Origin: Cervus elaphus
Taxonomy: Eukaryota > Chordata > Mammalia > Artiodactyla > Cervidae
Length of the DNA: 64,000 nucleotides
Assembly: GCF_910594005.1 (NCBI RefSeq)
Contig: NC_057823.1
Span: 62,742,015 to 62,806,014 of the forward strand
Reading direction: 5' to 3'
The notes under the pieces were generated by a model. That model was not told where the DNA came from. It was given only the letters and a program-made list of their open reading frames with translations, and made no database searches. The stretch's first letter is position 1; the number at the start of each line of letters is the position of its first letter. This document shows positions 10,641-22,689 of this stretch, one piece after another. The position numbers and the translations under genes were made by a program.

Positions 10641-11620
10641 GATTTGATCATCACCACAGGGAACTAGCGCATACAACATAGAGACAGTGCATCCGAGTCA
10701 TTGCATCTCCCCTTAGCCCTGGGCCATCATTCATGCCTTCATCCAGCAGCCTTCGATGCGACCCCCTACTCAGTGTCTTGCTAGGCTTCTAAGAGGATGG
10801 GTGTTTGGAAATCATGCTGGCTGGGCTTTCTGAGAGGCTTGGGGAATGACTCCCCTCTCTCTGGTTCTCAGTCTTCTCATCTGCACAATGCGGGTTTGAG
10901 GCTGTGCAGGCTCTGGGAGGCCCCACCTGCTTTCCTGTTGGGAGATTCCAGCCTGAAGTGGTCCTTGAGGGTACTTCTGACCCCAGACCAGGAGCTGTTG
11001 AGGATGGGCACAGTGGCAGGGGTTCAAAGGCCAGGACTCCTGGTTCTGCTGCCTGCCCTGCCACTGGCATGCTGGGGCAATGCCTTCCCCTCTTTGAGGG
11101 CCTTTCCTCCTTCATCACAGAAGAGCCTGGCTGGGATGGAAGCCCTTCAAGTCTGTCTCTCTACAGCTTAACAACTAACCACTTTGGAACATGCCAAGGT
11201 TGCCCTTGCCACCCAGCCTTAATACCTGCCATGCCTGCCACCAGGAGCTCCATGCCCCTGTGTAAGCGTGACACTCCACTTCGCCTCATTCCGGTCTCCA
11301 GGAGTCAGCAAAGTGTCCCCTTCCCAGCCTAAGACCACATGTGTACACACAGCCCTGACACTGTTGTTCCCTGAAACATTTATCCTTACCGGACTTTGTA
11401 CCCTTACTTGTAGCTTGATGTTTCCCCGGTTCCCCCACTAGAATACAAGCCTTATAATGACAGGGACCTTCTCCATTGCATTCGACACAGCACCCCAGTG
11501 CCTAACATAGCACTAGGCACATTGTAGGTGCTTGATATATGGTGGAAGGAAGAGAGGAAAGGGTAGTCAAGATCACTGAAGAAGCCTTTTCTTCCTCACC
11601 ATTGCTGTTGCCAAGCAATA
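10641..11620. other. Intergenic sequence, no gene recognised
   Basis: Mostly unassigned, with possible decayed MIR/L2 pieces. The segment 11410-11540 ('ccactagaatacaagccttataatgacagggacct', 'gcacattgtaggtgcttgatat') looks like an L2 3' end in plus orientation. Open frames overlap on both strands and carry no domain. Confidence 0.45.
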
Positions 11621-11629
11621 TTTTTTAGC

Positions 11630-11890
11630 TTGTATTTATCTGTTCAACCAATATTTACTGCCGGCTGGCTCTGCCCGAGGCATGGAGCTGAGCCCAGGGG
11701 ATAAGGAGGTGAACCTGATGCTCCAGGGCATCCACTCCCAGATCTTACATGTTGTAAGGAAGAGCCAAACAATAAACTCAGCTTGTGGTCAGTGCGATAG
11801 CAGAGAACAGAGGGCCATGAGACAGTGGACTGAGGTCAGGCTGGGGGCAGAGAGGAGTCAGAGGAAAGCTTCTCAGAGAAAGCGACTTGG
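11630..11890 (-). mobile_element. L2 LINE 3' region
   Basis: Reverse-complement L2: 'tgttcaaccaatatttactg', 'gataaggaggtgaacctgatgctcc', 'ccaaacaataaactcag', 'cttctcagagaaagcgac'. Confidence 0.55.
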
Positions 11891-12514
11891 GACCTGCATG
11901 GTCCCTCAGGGGATGGGGAGGAAGGCTGTGGGCTGGGTCCCCGGTGTGGACCATGGCATCCAGGGACAGTGCTCAGCCGTCCCAGCCTGGGCCACCTCTA
12001 CCTGTGTCCCTGAGAATCCTGTCTCCCCGGCTGCCTGATTGGACCTTCCTGCCCCTCAACCAAGACAAGGCCCTCTCTCAACTCTGTGCACACACGGTGG
12101 CCAGGTCCTTTCTGAGCTGTTCCTGTCTCGTGGTGGACTGACAGCTGCCCGACCCACCCCCACTCCATGGAGTACTTCCTCCCTCCCTCATTTGACACAC
12201 AGTGGGGTCAGGCTCTGGACCCCCTCCCTGACCTCAGCACTGCTGCAGCTTTCAGACTGGGCTCCTCTCTCTCCACCTTCACCTCTGGGGTGTCATCTCT
12301 CTGATTCCTTTCTGCTGTTTTCTCTCCTTACTCATCTCTTCCCTTCCCCTGAGTCTCAGGTGCAGCCCCACATTTCTTCCCAGAGTCCAGACCTGACAGG
12401 CCCCAGGTTATCTTGAAGGACATGTAAGGAAGCCATTGCATGCAGACTCCACTGAGGAAGAAGAAGACAAAGATGGAAAAGGAAAAGAAAGAGACAGACA
12501 GGAAGAGGAAGAGA
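11891..12514. other. Intergenic sequence, no gene recognised
   Basis: Unique-looking. Plus strand 12200-12420 is pyrimidine-rich. Positions 12450-12514 form a purine (GA-rich) tract into which the next SINE is inserted. Confidence 0.45.
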
Positions 12515-12855
12515 GGGGCTTCCCTGGTGGCTCAGCGGTAAAGAATCCACCTGCCAACGCAGGAGACACAAGTTCGACCCCTGATCCGGGAAGATGCCAG
12601 GGAGCAGCTAAGCCTGTGGGCCACAACTACTGTGCCTGTGCTCTAGAGCCCGGTAGCTGCAACTACTGAAACCCGAGCATCCTAGAGCCCATGCTCCAAA
12701 ACAAGAGAAGCCACTGCATTGAGAAGCCCATGCACCACAACTAGGTAGTAGCGCCTGCTTGCTACAACTAGAGAAAAGCCCAAGCAGCAGCGAAAATCCA
12801 GCACAGCCAAAAAAACACACACAAAATTGAATAAATAAGTAAAAAATTTTTTAAA
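12515..12855 (+). mobile_element. CHR SINE, long form
   Basis: Near full-length: 'ggggcttccctggtggctcag', box-B-like 'agttcgacccctgatccggg', 'aagagaagccactgcattgagaagcc', and the end 'cagcacagccaaaaaaacac'. It sits inside a purine-rich tract that continues after it at 12856-12882. Confidence 0.9.
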
Positions 12856-13269
12856 GAGAAGAAGAAGAGGAAGAGGAGAAGTGCTCCGCTGCACCCTTTC
12901 CAAGCATCATCTCACTGCATCTCACAAGGACTCTCTTGGCAGTCCCATTGTATAGATGAAGGCCTGTAACATTGGCCTTACCTTAGTAGGTGGTTGAACA
13001 GGGGCTCTAAGCCAGGGCGCCAGCACCCAAGCCCTCTCTACCACCTCTCCCTCATGCCTTTCAGAAGGGCAGAGTCCATCCACTCTGCACCCCCATGGTG
13101 GGGCTTGCCCAGGCTGCCAAGTGAGCCAAGGGCCTGAAGCTTCTCCAGGGAATGAGCTGTTTCCCCTGATGCGGGAGTGGGATAAGGTTGGAAGGTGATC
13201 AGAACCATAGAACTTGTCAAGTTTGGGCAAAACCTCTGGGAAAGGAATTAGACGACCAGCCTGCTCTCT

Positions 13270-13394
13270 GGACATTTTCATAAATAACAATTACAACAGC
13301 TACCATGTATCTAGTGCTTAAAACATGCTAGGCACTGCTCTAAGCAATTACACATGCATCATTTGGCTTGACTGTCACAAAACTATTATCCCCA
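13270..13394 (-). mobile_element. MIR SINE, first half (interrupted)
   Basis: Reverse-complement MIR 3' section: 'taccatgtatctagtgcttaaaacatgctaggcactgctctaagc', then 'tgtcacaaaactattatcccc'. The element is cut by the CHR SINE at 13395 and resumes at 13591. Confidence 0.85.
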
Positions 13395-13590
13395 GGACTT
13401 CCCTGGTGGTTCAGTGGTTAAGACTCCACCCTCCCAACACAGGGGACCCAGGTTCAATCCCTGATCAGGGAACTAGATCCCACATGCTGCAACTAAAGAG
13501 TTTTTATAAAATTTAAAAAAAAAAAAAGAGTTTTTATGCTGCAGCTAAAGACCTGGGGCAACCAAGTAAATAAATATTAAAAAAAAAAAA
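13395..13590 (+). mobile_element. CHR-type SINE inserted in MIR
   Basis: Begins 'ggacttccctggtggttcag', contains 'ggttcaatccctgatcagg', and ends with two A-rich stretches separated by a duplicated 'gagtttttat...gcagctaaag' section. Imperfect target duplications 'attatcccca' and 'attactccca' flank it. Confidence 0.9.
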
Positions 13591-13705
13591 TTACTCCCAC
13601 TTTACAGATGAAGAAACCAAGGAGAGGAAAAGTTTTATCCACACAGCTATTAAGTGATTGTGTTGTAAGTAAAACTAAGAGGCTCTAGAGTCGAGCTCTT
13701 AGCTC
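13591..13705 (-). mobile_element. MIR SINE, second half
   Basis: Continues the interrupted MIR: 'cactttacagatgaagaaaccaaggagagg', 'cacacagctattaagtg', 'ggctctagagtcgagctctta'. Confidence 0.85.
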
Positions 13706-14555
13706 AACTGATAAAGCATTTCTCAGGCACCAACGTGGCCCTTTGCACTCAGAATCTCCCAGGCTCATCCCCACTCCACATTGAAACACACGAGGGTAGA
13801 GGTACAGGTCATCACAGCACATACACCCCCAGGCCTTGTTCTCAGCCTTCTGAATGTTTGTCCTCCAGACCAGAGGCTGTTTTCTCTGTGATGGGTCTGG
13901 ATGCCTTTTAGAAGGAAAACACAATTTTCTTTTCCACTCAACAAGCCCATGTTTCTCTCCCCTACATCTAGCCCCAGTGTTTATTTCAGCAAGGAAATGG
14001 CCTTTGAAGTCCTTACTTCTTGAAAGCTGACAGGGAGAGGGAGGCACTCTAAACATTTAAAAGCATGTCCACATTTGGTTTGGAACATGGTATTTTTTAA
14101 GGGATTAATAACAGTTTTTGGAATCCACAGACCCTGCTGCTCTTTCAAGGTGAAAAAAAATAAATAAATAACCTCTTGAATAACTCGGCTGTCAGGGTCT
14201 GGGGGAAAACCCCATTGGGGCAGAGAGCAGTGCCAAGGATGTTTTTAGGCAGAATGAGGCAGAATCTGACGAAGAACGACTTCAAATCTGGTCGAACGGG
14301 AAGATATCATAGGTCTACAGCAAAATGAGAGGAAGAATAATGTAGTTTTCCCTAAAGCTTCAGTCACTCGGTTTAAAGAATTGTCTTTTGTTCAGGAGTT
14401 ATGTTCTTCCTGCTTTGTCTAGTATCAAAAAGTTCTTTTCTTTGTGGAAATCATGGCTATCTTAAACGATAGTTTTTTAATAGTGTATTTTGCAAAAGAA
14501 AATAGCTGGCAACCCTATCTCAGTCTCTCTTTTTTTTAAAAAAAAAAAAAAGGTT
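13706..14555. other. Intergenic sequence, no gene recognised
   Basis: No recognisable exon or family. A short A-rich run occurs at 14153-14170. Open frames are short and lack domains. Confidence 0.45.
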
Positions 14556-14815
14556 TTTTGTGTGTTTTAAAAATTAATTCATTTTTTATTAAAGGATAAT
14601 TGCTTTACAGAATTTTGTTGTTTTCTGTCAAATCTCAACTTGAATCAGCCATAGGTTTACATATATCCCCTCCCTTTTGAACCTCCCTCCCATCTGCCTC
14701 CCCATCCCACCCCTCTAGGTTGATATAGAACCCTGGTTTGGGTTTAAAAAGCTTTTTATTTTGTATCAGGGTGTAGCCGATTAACAATGTTGTGATAGTT
14801 TCAAGTCAAGGGACT
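14556..14815 (-). mobile_element. Ruminant L1 3'-end fragments
   Basis: Positions 14556-14745 match the minus-strand L1 3'UTR ('attaaaggataattgctttacagaattttgttg', 'cccctcccttttgaacctccctcccatctgcc'). Positions 14746-14815 start a second minus-strand L1 3' end ('tagccgattaacaatgttgtgatag'). Confidence 0.75.
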
Positions 14816-14941
14816 CAGCCTCTCAGCTTTTAATTTAAAAAATTTTTTGAAATGTGTCTGGTCTATGAAATCCCAGGTCTGAGGAGAAAGGAAGATTTGG
14901 AAGCAAGTAGTCACAATATAAAGTGTGAACAGTGACCTCTT

Positions 14942-15072
14942 AGGGACCTCCCTGGTGGTCCAGTGGTTAAGACTCAGCTTCCAATGCAGGGGGCGTGGGT
15001 TGGATTCCGGTTGAGGAATTAGTATCCCACATGCTGCGAGGCCAAAAAGAGAGAGAAAGGAGCAACAGAAAA
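14942..15072 (+). mobile_element. CHR-type SINE
   Basis: Starts 'agggacctccctggtggtcc'. The box-B region is degraded, and the tail is 'ggccaaaaagagagagaaag'. Confidence 0.85.
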
Positions 15073-15590
15073 AATGTTTGTGAGACCCTGGAAACAGAGA
15101 CTTCATAAGACACTGGCCAAAGTGTTGAGGAGGTTCAGGGGAGGTCTCTCCAGATGCAGATCCTAGAGAAGGCTTCTCAGAGGAGTGGACACTGGCCTAG
15201 GGCAGAAGAGTAGGGACCGCCACACATTCAGGGCCGAGAGAGGTCACAGAAGGACCAGAACCACAGAGGAAGAAGCAGAAAGGCCCTGAGGGGACACCTG
15301 CCCAGCCACGGGCTCCCCCAAGTTGCTGACGTTGCGTACTCCTCACGATAAGCCTGCCAGCCGTGTACTCCAGTTATCCTCATCTGACCCCTCAGGAAAG
15401 GAAGACACAGCAAGGTTAAGGTCACATGCAAGGTGGCCCAAGAGTCTAGCTCTTTCCTTTCAATGCTTTTGCTTTCTATTCCATGGTGGAGTAAGAGAAA
15501 GCGAAACCCAAATCTACAATATACCAAATTGTTCATCAGTGGTTTGCGTGGGAGATGACACCATAGGTTCTGTATAACTCTCTTTTTAAA
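15073..15590. other. Intergenic sequence, no gene recognised
   Basis: Part of this (about 15100-15260, 'ggaggtctctccagatgcagatcctagagaaggcttctcagagg') may be a decayed L2. No exon is recognised. Confidence 0.35.
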
Positions 15591-15650
15591 AATAATAATA
15601 ATAATGATGACATGTGAACAGTTTTAATTATAGTAAATTTTAATTTTTTT

Positions 15651-15790
15651 AGGGTTTTTTTTTTTTTTTTTTTTTTTAGGTTTTTATTCTGTGCAGCATG
15701 TGGGATCTTACTTCCCTGACCAGGGATCAAACCCATGCTCCCTGCAATAGAAGCACAGAGTCTTAACCATTGGACTGCCAGGGAAGTCCC
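15651..15790 (-). mobile_element. CHR-type SINE
   Basis: Reverse-complement CHR: poly-T start, 'gcagcatgtgggatcttacttccctgaccagggatcaaacc', and end 'gactgccagggaagtccc'. Confidence 0.9.
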
Positions 15791-16049
15791 ATAGCTCATT
15801 TTTAATATAGGTGTGAATTTCTTTAAAATAAAAAAGAGGTGCGTGCTTTGCTTCACTGTTTTGGTGGTTTTACCAGTAGGACAAGAAAGTTTATGGCGTT
15901 TCCTGGCCATTCTCTGAGCTTCCCTTCCAGGATTGCTCGGTTCCTCTTTGTCTGTCCTTCCCTCTGGCTCCAGACCCTTTCCAACCCCCTCACAGGGCCC
16001 CAGCCTGGCCCTGGCGTGTGATTAAGTATAAGGACCACAGTGTGTCATG

Positions 16050-16195
16050 ATAAAGCAGAACATGTAGACCAGTGGGGAGACCACAGTTCTAGGACAGGAA
16101 CTAGGTCTACTTCCTGCTTTGCCAGGAATGTGCTGTGTGGCCGAGGACAAGCCCCTTTCCCTCTCTGGCTCTGATGTTACAGTAAGGCCCTTTCA
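16050..16195 (+). mobile_element. MIR SINE fragment
   Basis: Weak but ordered MIR signals: 'cttcctgctttgccaggaatgtgctgtgtggccgaggacaagccc' and 'ctctctggctctgatgttacag'. Confidence 0.45.
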
Positions 16196-16419
16196 TACAG
16201 AGTGGCCTACAGCGGAATTAGTGCAATGGTCAAAGAGGCAACCCCACCCACCAGATCCTGTCTTGAGTTTCCTTCTTTTCCACCAAGAGCAGAGAGGGAA
16301 TGATGCAGGGCAGTCCAGGGAAAGGCAGTGTGGTACAGCGGGAGGAATGCTGGGCTTGCCTTCTGGAATTCTAATTGGAGATTCTCCATGTGGGCAGAAT
16401 CTAGAGTATTCTACTCCAA

Positions 16420-16835
16420 ATTCTCTGTGGCTTCCAACTGCCCTGAGAATAAACCCCCAGTTCCTTGCCATGTTCCTACATGACCCATCTCACTGGCCTC
16501 CTCTGCTCCCACTTCTGTGTGTTGCTCACTGGCCCCCTGCCTTTCCACCAAACTCATATACCCTCAGGGCCTTTTGAGCTGGCTATTTCCTCTGCCCAGA
16601 ACACTTTTCCTTATACCTTCACATGGCTGCCTCCTTGAATCTAGAGCCCCAAATGACATGCCACTTCTCAGAGAGGGTTCCCCAAACTCCAGCCCTATCC
16701 CATGAGCCCATGTCTGCATCCCTCTCCTTCTCCCTCCCCATGACAATCAGCATTGAGTGGGCCAACAGGGACCTTCTTTCTGATCCCAACTATGGCCTCA
16801 GTGCTTAGACAGTCAGTAAATATTTGATGAATGGG
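16420..16835 (+). mobile_element. L2 LINE, ORF2 end and 3'UTR
   Basis: Sense-strand L2: 'tctgtggcttccaactgccctgagaataaa', 'tgttcctacatgacccatctcactggcctc', 'cagggccttttgagctggctatttcctctgcccagaacac', 'cacttctcagagagggttccccaa'. Ends near 'cagtcagtaaatatttgatgaatg'. Confidence 0.75.
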
Positions 16836-19143
16836 TGGATGCTCAACTAGAATGGGCCTCGATTTTCCTATCAACACAATGGGAGGGTAGGTATATCTCA
16901 GGAGTTCTGGCCACAGACACCTTTTCAAATACAATGCAGCTGAGGGATCCTCTCCCAAAGAAAGCACATTCACAATAATTTGCGTCAGCTTTGGGGAGAG
17001 GAGTCCTCAGTATCTCTGATACCTACCCCAGACTCCCTGATCTTGCTGAGGTTTTCATTTTGGGAAGAGAAAATAATGAAGATCAAACAGCTCTTCCTCT
17101 GGTTGCAAAAGGCATTCAGGATTCGGTGCTTACCTTCTGTGGGGTTTTTATTTCCTCATTTGGAGGCGAAAGTGCCCCTCAGTGTCCCCTCTCACTCTTG
17201 CCTCCACCTCCTGGCAGTGCAAGCTCATTATGCTTGCTCTTTGGTTGGCCTCCCTGGTTCCTTCTGGCCCTTTCGTCTCCTCTTCCTGCCATGAGGATCT
17301 TAAGACAGCAGACTCAGTGCCAGCAGCCACCCACCCCCCTGCTCCCCGCCACCCCTGCCCCTCCCGAAGAAATAGTCTCCCTTAACACCAATATGGTCCC
17401 CCATCTATAAAAACCTTTCAACTTCATAAACTCGTAACTGCAGAAATCTGTCCAAACATTCTGGGGCGGTTGTAACTATTGGTGTTGGCTTGAAGACCTG
17501 AGCTGAGCTGCCAGGGCTTTAATGAGGAAATACTTAACAGTCCCAACCCAGGGTAACGGCCAGAGAGGGCGGGGACCCCGCCGCTGGGTGCCAAGAAGCC
17601 TGAACTGGCCTCCGTGGGACAGTGGACAAGACAGGCTTTGGAAGGATTTCTCGGCAGAGTGACGTTGACTTAATCCTGTTACCTTTTGCGGGTGTGGTTG
17701 AGAGAGCCTGAGAGTGGTCAGAGGCGGCGGGACGGCTGTCAAGAGTGAGAGCTTAGCCAGAGCTGAACTTTCATGTTGAGACCCATGTAGCCAGACAGAT
17801 GAAAAAGGCACTTTTTCCCTCCCGGGCTGGGGTGTGCTGTCTTTTCCATGATTAATGTAGGGAGAATGGCTTAGACGCTTCTGAGGGCCGGCGGTGAGGA
17901 GAAGTGGTCCTTTTTTTCCTCCTCCTCAGGCGCCTGTCTGGAAGACGGTGGAGGCCAGAAAGGGTCAGGTGTGTCGCTGGGGGCTGCTACTGGGTCACCT
18001 GGAACTTGCACAGGAATCAACATCACGGAACACCCAGGGCACCTGGCCCCCAGGAGGTGGGCTGCTGGCCACCTCAGGAAGAAGAGATGCTGCAGCCCCA
18101 GCCAGGCAGCTACAGAGAAGCAACTGCCCGTGGCATTTCCCCTCCCACGAGCCACATGAAACAGTTCCCAGGGAGAGGGAGAGAGCATACTTCAGAAGTG
18201 GGTGTGAAAATATAGGGCTGGCAGATGAGGTGCCCCCCATGAGAAGTGGGCAGCACTGTGGGCTTGGATCTCCTGGAAATTAGCCTGAAGGAGTTCCCTG
18301 AGGTCTGGTCATCAGGAGAAAAGGGCTCATTGGCTGTATGGTTAGAGGAAACTGCTGCCCCATGATCCCTACCAGAGACCCCCCTCTCCCTACTGTGTGA
18401 GGAAGGGCTGGGACCTGGATGGGGCCACACTTAGTGCCCATGGCTTGGTAGGCAATTCTAAAAGCGGGGCACCCAGAAGCACTAGGCTGGGTCAGCATGT
18501 CTGACCTCCCCATGTGGTCCAGCCTGTTGCCATAGCTTGAAGCCCCAATTTTCAGGGCAGTTGTCCCCAAGCCAAGGAGAGTCCATAAATATCCAGTCCC
18601 AGGAGAAAGGAAGGTCATTCTGGCAGAAGCTTGGTGGTAGGGGTCTTTCTCAACAAAGTGATGAATCTCTTTTCCCGTCATCCCATCCACAGCTCTCAAG
18701 ATCTTTCTTTGTTAACATCCTGGTTCCCACTGAGATCCTCCAAGACACCCTCGGGATGGAGCCCTCCTTTTTCCAGATAAGATCCTGGGAACTATGCTTG
18801 CAGCTCTGGGCATCAGGAAGAGTGTTGGTTAGCTTCCTAACTATTGGACAGAAGAAGAAATTGAGGCCCCAGAAAAAAGCTGAGCTAGAATCATAAAATG
18901 GATTTTCCCCTGGCAGGCATTTGGCAACATTCTGGCCTGGCAGGTGAGGCCTCTACAGCTCAGAGAATGGAGAGCTAAATATGCCCCGATTCCCCTACCT
19001 ACACCCCACTGCACTGCATGGGACCCCTGAACGTGGCCTCCCTTTCCTCTGCTCCCACCTCTGAAGGGGTCCCAGCAGCCCAGCCCCGTGCAGGTGTCCC
19101 CCCAGCTCCCAGCAAAGGCCGGGCCTGGGCCAGTGGAGCCTCA
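16836..19143. other. Intergenic sequence, mainly unassigned
   Basis: No gene and few clear repeats in 2.3 kb. The 17.5-18.3 kb part is GC-rich and mostly unique. Open frames of up to about 140 codons occur on both strands, overlap each other and have no domain, so they look like compositional frames. Confidence 0.45.
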
Positions 19144-19158
19144 AGAAATTCATCATAA

Positions 19159-19485
19159 GACTTCCCTGGTGGCAGAGTGGGTAAGAATCCACCTGCCAAT
19201 GCAGGGGACATGGATTCGATCCCTGGGCCAGGAAGATTCCACATGCCGCAGAGCGGCTAAGCCCGAGTGCCATGGCTAACGAGCTCCCGTGCCACAGCTA
19301 CTGAAGCCCATGTACCCTAGAGCCTGTGCTCCGAAACAAGAGAAGCCACTGCAATGAGAAACTTGAGCACCACAACTAGAGAAAGCCTGCATGCAGCAAT
19401 GAAAACCCAGCGCAGCCAAAAACAAGCAAACAAATAAATATAGAAGTGTGTGTATGTAAAAAATAAAATTTAAATTAAAAAAAAA
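19159..19485 (+). mobile_element. CHR SINE, long form, with target duplications
   Basis: Full long-form CHR: 'cttccctggtggcagagtgg', 'gattcgatccctgggcc', 'gagaagccactgcaatgagaaac', 'cccagcgcagccaaaaacaag', then an A-rich tail. Flanked by gaaattcatcata (about 19146-19158) and gaaattcgtcata (about 19488-19500). Confidence 0.92.
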
Positions 19486-19500
19486 GAGAAATTCGTCATA

Positions 19501-20945
19501 GCTGAGAAGGAAAAGAAAGTCCCAGATGCAGGGGCAGGAGTTAAGAGAGCTAATTTCAGTCCCAGTTCCCTGCTAGAAAGTCCTGTGACTTTAGGGGACC
19601 CTTTTCCAAATATTCTTAATGTTTGAAGAACATGTTGTGTTTTACAAGGCCCTTTCACGTATGTTATTTCATTCTATCCTTAATTTCTAGGGGCCTCAAT
19701 TTCCCCACATCAAAATGAGGGAATTGAACCGACAGATGGCTTCAAGACTCTCTCCTCCACATGCAAAGATTTTGTGAGAGACTATGTTTTATAGTATCTC
19801 ATATATTATATTATTCATTTTAGGGTTTATGGTTCTAAGATTCTGTGTCCTGGGATTCTATAATCCCGGGTTTCTAAAATTCAATGGTCTTTGATTGTGA
19901 GACTATGTGACTTTTTTTTTCCACGATTGCATGTGTCAGTATTTCCCAAATTTCAGAGGTACCCATACCACCTTGATCACGTAGGTTATGTCTGCAAGCC
20001 ACCTGTATTATTATTCACTTAGTATTTTTCTTTAAATAGACTCTTTTTAACTTAAATGTCTTTAAAATGGAAACTTTATATCACAACTGCAAATGGAAAA
20101 CCAGTCTCACCTGCCATAAATAGGAGCTAAAAGTAAAAATAAATACCATAAAAACAATGTTATTAAATTCTAACTAGATACTGTTGCCTGCCAAAGCCTC
20201 CGAGCCCAAGGCCTGCTTTAAAAAAAAAAAAGATTTTAGTGTGTGTGTGTGTGTGTGTGTGTAGAGAGGTATTAAAGACATGTTAGCATCAAATTAAAAT
20301 GGTATAATGAGAAGGCCTGAAAATATAACGGAATTTTTCATTTCGTTCTCATTAAGGGATTCAGTGCGCAGCACTGTCTCTGGACATCACCTCGTCCACC
20401 GCGGGAGTATGCCTCTTTACTGTTCAGATCCCCTGGCCCTGCTCTGTGGATGAAGGCAATGGAAACCCTCACCTCCCTGGCCACACACATATATCATCCA
20501 GAGATAATTGCCCTCACTTTTCCTGTTGGTTTCTTCTCTTCTGAGCTTTATGCCAGGTCCCCTCTACATTACTGCAAAACCAGGCCCTCAGCCTTAGGCC
20601 TGGGGCTTTCTCTGCTCTCTTTCTCCTCTTCCTCTGGCTAAGAAGGGGGAGACCGGAAACCCTCAAAGTGAGCTTCCTGGAGACTACTTGAGACGTCCGT
20701 GGCCCCGGAGCCGATGGCAGGACTCAGCCAAGCAGAAGTGTGCCAGCTTCAGTACAGGGCGGAAGACAGCTGGCTGGGCTTGCGGGTGATGACTCTGCCA
20801 AGGGGGTGCAGGGAGGGCAGGCACTGACCCAGGGCCAGGGAGGCTGAGGGGCTGTGGGAACCGCCTGGCCTGTTCAAGGCTGTGCTCCCCTTCCCTGAGG
20901 CTGGCTGCAGAGCTAGGGGCGTCAGGCCAGACCCTGACTCCTAGG
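19501..20945. other. Intergenic sequence with a (GT)n microsatellite
   Basis: A (GT)12 run lies at about 20239-20262. Positions 19680-20220 contain AT-rich, probably old transposon-derived sequence of unknown family. No coding exon is recognised. Confidence 0.45.
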
Positions 20946-20955
20946 AGTGCACAAG

Positions 20956-21153
20956 CGCTCAGTGGCTCAGTAGTGTCAGACTCTGTGAGCCCGCCAGGCT
21001 CCTCCGTCCATGGGATTCTCCAGGCAAGAATGCTGGAGCCGGTAGCCGTTTCCTTCTCCAGGGGATCTTCCCAATCCAGAGATCAAACCCATGTCTCTTG
21101 TGTCTCCTGCATCGGCAGGCGAATTCTTTACCACTGTGCCACCTGGCAGGTCC
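20956..21153 (-). mobile_element. Bov-tA SINE
   Basis: Reverse complement of a ruminant tRNA-plus-BovA SINE: 'gctcagtggctcagtagtgtcagactctgtg', 'gtccatgggattctccaggcaagaatgctgg', 'ggggatcttcccaatccagagatcaaaccc', and end 'accactgtgccacctgg'. Confidence 0.92.
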
Positions 21154-21154
21154 T

Positions 21155-21275
21155 GACCTCTGGGGAGGAGGACCCAAATCCTAATCCCACCCACTGCTGT
21201 TCCACAGTGGGACCTTGAGCAAATCTCTACTCCTCAGTGGGGTCACTTCCTCCCTGTAAAATCAGGATGGATACA
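21155..21275 (+). mobile_element. MIR SINE fragment
   Basis: MIR-like 'ccacagtgggaccttgagcaaatctctactcctcagtggggtcacttcctccctgtaaaatcagg', diverged. Confidence 0.5.
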
Positions 21276-22460
21276 CTGCCTCTGACCATTGTGTCTGACT
21301 GCTTGCTGGCTCCCAGCTGTTTGCATCGCAAGTAAATGGCTCCTGACATCACTGCTACAACAATAATAATCATTATTTGATCTTCACGATTCTTTGGGGA
21401 AGAATTCTTTGGGTTGAGCATCAGCTTTCTCATTGAAAAGGTCAATGTGCTGAAACATATAAACGTTCTGGTACAGGGAAGCGCTTCATAAATTTGGTAA
21501 CAATTCTGTTTTCCTGCTGAGCCCCCTGGTTCCTGAGGACAGCATCTGTCTCTGAACCAGGCTCGGCTTCTGCAGCTGGCAGCATGACAAGTTCTCTGTG
21601 ATGGTGACCTTGACCTCACATCCAAAGTAATCTCTCTTTGACTTCAGAGCAATGAATGAAAAGCCAGGGTGGCCTTCCTCCCTGCTCCCTTCACCCTGTG
21701 TATGTTCCCGCCTTTTGTCTTCTGCCTTTGCTCCTGCCTTCACCCTCATCTCTGTCCCTGGCTTAATCCAACCCTCAGGACTAATTTCTGAGACTATCAT
21801 AAGGGTCCTGGGTGGACACCTGACTCTCTGGTTACCTGAGGGAAGTCCCATGGCTGCTCTGGGCCTCAGTGTCCCCATATGAAGCAAAGCATTGAACTTA
21901 ATGTCCTCCAGGTTCCTTTTGGTCCTGCATAGGGAGTTGGAATATGCAGCAGTGCCCACCACAAGAAGAAAGTGATCCTGGCTACTTTGACCCCCTTGGA
22001 TCAACGAAGATCTATCAGACTTGCAGTCAGGAGAATTGGGACAATCAGCTCTATGGCCTCCAAAGGTTTGTAGCCGTCACCTTTGCAGGTATCCAGAGGA
22101 CAGGGCCATGCCTGTATTTACTCTCACATCCTCAGCCCAGTACAGTGTTGTGCTGAACCCAGTACATAAAAATTGTTTTGTGAATAATAGTCAAATGAAT
22201 GCATGTATCCTTGAAAAGTGGTATAAGATTATTATTAGAAACTGAAGTTGGAGTCAAATAAAATCAAGTTAGGGCTCCTTAACTTTAAGTTCCAAGGAGA
22301 GAAGCCCCCTCATTCCTTCCGGCTTTTCCTCTAGGCTCAAACTGCTGCATCAGCCCAGTCCAGGCATCTGCTGGGGTTGGGGGGAGGTGGAGGACATGGC
22401 ACGGAGGGGAGAAGAGAGGGAGAGAAAGACTATTAACTTATTTTAGCTCAGTAGAGAAGA
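21276..22460. other. Intergenic sequence, no gene recognised
   Basis: A minus-strand open frame of 172 codons (21486-22004) has no recognisable domain or splice context and overlaps a plus-strand open frame. No repeat family is clear. Confidence 0.4.
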
Positions 22461-22465
22461 CTTTC

Positions 22466-22672
22466 AGACTTCCCTCGTGCCTTAGATGGTAAAGAATCTG
22501 CCTGCAATGCAGGAGACCTGGGTTCAATCCCTGCGCCAGGAAGATCCCCTGGAGTAGGGAATGGCAACCCACTCCAGTATTCTTGCCTGGAAGAGTTCCA
22601 TGGACAGGGTAGCCTGGCAGGCTACAAACCATGGGCCTGCAAAGAGTCAGACATGCCTGAGTGACTAACATA
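22466..22672 (+). mobile_element. Bov-tA SINE
   Basis: Starts 'agacttccctcgtgccttagatggtaaag', with box-B-like 'gggttcaatccctgcgcc', then BovA parts 'actccagtattcttgcctgg' and 'gcaaagagtcagacatgcctgag'. Confidence 0.93.
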
Positions 22673-22689
22673 CAGAGAAAATCAGATCT

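Noticed and set aside
21486..22004. 172-codon minus-strand open frame
   Set aside because: Intergenic, no recognisable domain, low-complexity composition and no splice or promoter context.
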